Source: Anisus vortex (lineage: Eukaryota; Mollusca; Gastropoda; Planorbidae). From it: a DNA stretch of 64,000 nt. A model generated the notes under the pieces. The model made no database searches. It was given only the letters and a program-made list of their open reading frames with translations, and was not told where the DNA came from. The translations under genes and the position numbers were made by a program. The stretch spans positions 14,664,681-14,728,680 of the forward strand of contig OX421500.1 of assembly GCA_949126835.1 (NCBI GenBank), read 5' to 3'. Positions 61,835 to 64,000 of this stretch are shown piece by piece (the first letter of the stretch is position 1; every line of letters begins with the position of its first letter).

Positions 61835-62254
61835 GGTGTCTTACAGCTTACAACCAAATATGGTTTCTTACAACCTACAACTAAATATGTTGTCTAACAA
61901 CTAAGATGTCTAAGAACAAATTACACAAACTGTATTTTTAAGTCCTAAACTTGAACAAAAACACACGGCAGAAATCATAAATGTATGTATCTAGGGAACA
62001 ATCAAGAGATGGCGCGTTGTATTAATATCCAAAAAACGGTTTAATACTTGTATGAAAAAAGAATCAACACCAAAGAATAAAATGTGGTCGCTGTATTACC
62101 TTAATAGTATGAAATAGTGAATCCAAATTTAAACACTGATATAACTAACAACACTAATTATTGACAATTTACGTTATTTCACAAGCAGTTTAGTTTTTCC
62201 CTTTAAAGACCCGAGCGAAAAACTCGTTCCTCACTCAATGGTGTTTCAGTTCAA
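61835..62254 (-). other. Presumed aquaporin 5' untranslated leader
   Basis: AT-rich sequence between the candidate start site and the first ATG of the long frame. No obvious intron or repeat is seen. Presence of the leader depends on the TATA assignment. Confidence 0.4.
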
Positions 62255-62300
62255 GACTGACAAACGAAATGCCCTATTTATACCTGTCGACGTCATTTGC
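62255..62300 (-). promoter_or_regulatory. Candidate aquaporin core promoter
   Basis: On the minus strand, TATAAATA (62282-62275) follows a CRE-like TGACGTC (about 62293-62287) and is followed 24 nt on by TCAGTC, an initiator-like motif at 62260-62255. This would give a 5' leader of about 420 nt. Motif-only evidence. Confidence 0.5.
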
Positions 62301-62480
62301 GTGAGATTTGAGTCTGAGGCGGTGGGGAGAGTGGTGGGGCGGAACAGGAAAAGACTTGACTAGATTGACCCGACCAGAGCCGCATTACAGCGAGGCGCAA
62401 TTTTTTGGGGTGGTAGAGGGGTTGGGGAGAGGGGTTGGGGAGAGAGGTTGGGGGGAGGGGTTGGGAGGAGGGGGGGAATG
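62300..62480. other. G-rich tract upstream of the aquaporin promoter
   Basis: Repeated 'gaggggttgggga' units. On the minus strand this is a C-rich upstream region; on the plus strand it has G-quadruplex potential. Confidence 0.6.
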
Positions 62481-62979
62481 GTATAATATGGTAATGTAGA
62501 TTGATGTCTGTGATATCAGTAGGTAAAAGTCCGTGGCTGGGGGGTCAAAGCGAATTAGACATACTCTCGAAAAACAACTTTTGTTCTTTTCATGATTTTG
62601 TTAGATTATTTTTTTTCTATTGAAAATTCTAATCAATATTTTGAAACTATACTATTAGAAAAAAAATTCATTAGAGGAAAAATAACAAAGAAAAGAAAGC
62701 CTTGTTAATGTGTTTTATTTGTTGTTGTTGTTATGTCTTTGTTATTTTCTTCAAGCGATTTATCGCTGGACCATCAAAACACTGTGAGAAATAATTATTG
62801 GGCAGACCAGGACAATGTCACGCCACCGGACATTCCTCGCACGAGTGTTCGAAATGAATTTCGCCCGCCCCCCCCCTCCCACAAATGTACTTTAAAGTTT
62901 GTTAAAGAAAGAGCCTGCGTGTAAAAGCAGAAGAAGCAATACACCAACAACAAATGAACTTAAAAATTATATAAATTGA

Positions 62980-63105
62980 TCGATTGATTGACAGATTGAT
63001 AAATAGATACGTAGTGTATGTTAGAAAGATAGATTGACAGTTAGATAGATATATACATATATAGTGGGATATATTTTATATAAATAAATTAATAGATAGA
63101 TAGAC
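62980..63105. repeat. GATT/GATA simple repeat
   Basis: Degenerate 'gattgatt', 'gatagata' runs before the terminal transposon. Confidence 0.7.
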
Positions 63106-64000
63106 ACCGTCAAATGGGGTAACTTTGGACCATCGGGGTAACTTGGTACCAGGAAGAATTTTTTTTATTATTTTTTATATATTTTGTAATTTTTTTTTAA
63201 CTAGACCAAACTTTTAAATTTTAAACTTGAATGAAAAAGAAATTTAAATATATAATGAACATTTGTTGCTACACTGCTCCATTATTTGCTACATGCGAAT
63301 CGTTTCAAGATGACCACCATTTGCATGTCAGATTTGTATACATCAAAATAAGGAGTCTACACATTCATCCAATATAGTAAGTATATCAATATTTACATTT
63401 TAAATTAATAAATGGAATGGTTAAGACTTTATGTGAAATTTGTAAGTTTTTTTTTAACCTATGAAGAAAAATAGGGGGGGGGGGGGCCAAAGTTACCCCA
63501 AAATTTTCACCTATTTCGGGGGAACTTTGGACCATTAAGTATGAACAAAACAAAATGAAAATATGACATCTGATAATTTGAATTTTCAATTTTTTTATTT
63601 TAATTATTTAATTATTATAAGTTAAATAAATTATTTAAATTATCTTAATGTGCTATTCGATTTTATCCATTTAATAACAAAGGGCTGCCTGTAAATCTTT
63701 ATTTTGACCCTATCTTTTCAGAATAAAAATGCCCCGCACTTACAAACCGAAACCAGGGGCAAGTAAGTTTTTCTCCTGTTACGAAGACATACTAATGATG
63801 ACTCAGACATAATAAAATTGGTCAAGACATACTTTGACAAACAAGGGAGGTCTATTTATATGTTTAAAAACAACTGGCCTGGTTATTGCTGGTTCGACTT
63901 TTTTCGTTATCGTTACAAGGACAAAATCAGAAAGATAATATTGACGAATACTTTAAATATAAAACTCCTGCATCTCAACAAGTTATTAGTGAACTATGTT
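63105..64000 (+). mobile_element. Probable pogo/Psq-type DNA transposon, runs off the right edge
   Basis: Starts near 'gtcaaatggggtaactttggacc'; related inner copies recur at 63488 and 63520. At 63729 an ATG gives MPRTYKPKPG, like the start of Psq/pogo-group transposases (M.RtYkrK.g). A possible donor (gcaa|gtaagt) follows; without splicing the frame stops at 63810. Confidence 0.5.

Overview
The window is animal nuclear DNA: AT-rich, intron-rich and full of transposons. The layout and repeats (tRNA-derived SINEs, L2-like LINEs, hAT MITEs) and a secreted protein mixing ApeC, CUB, kringle, ShK, sushi and C-type lectin modules suggest a lophotrochozoan, most likely a gastropod mollusc. The species is an inference I cannot prove from sequence. 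All similarity judgements are by eye.

Two protein-coding genes are supported, in convergent orientation. Gene 1 (+ strand, first visible exon 5795, stop 47431) has at least 25 coding exons that join in one continuous frame (about 1,118 residues visible; the N terminus is missing). In order it encodes an astacin-like zinc protease domain, a short Cys-rich linker, an ApeC domain, a CUB domain, a kringle, a four-Cys ShK-like module, a sushi (CCP) domain, a C-type lectin-like domain, a six-Cys ShKT domain, a second sushi domain and a C-terminal region of about 180 residues that I do not recognise. No membrane segment is visible, so it is probably secreted. Nearly all domain-boundary introns are phase 1, the mark of exon shuffling. 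A recognition or defence protease is a plausible role, but that is inference.

Gene 2 (- strand, start codon 61834, stop 53489) is a six-exon aquaporin of 422 residues with two intact NPA motifs and an unusually long (about 160 residues) hydrophilic N-terminal tail. A TATA box and a CRE-like site lie upstream.

The rest is mobile and repetitive DNA. Positions 1-5124 hold a three-level nest: an L2-like LINE inside a non-autonomous hAT element inside a ZMYM-type hAT transposase relic. Introns of gene 1 carry further hAT elements with 8-bp target duplications, a TTAA-flanked MITE, a pogo/Tigger-like MITE 28 bp before the last exon, about a dozen copies of one SINE, eight copies of one LINE 3' tail, and several minisatellites. 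One minisatellite supplies the 3' splice site of a lectin exon. The aquaporin introns hold a 28-bp minisatellite with a three-unit higher-order pattern and a near-perfect 96-bp palindrome. The last kilobase looks like the start of another DNA transposon that runs off the window.
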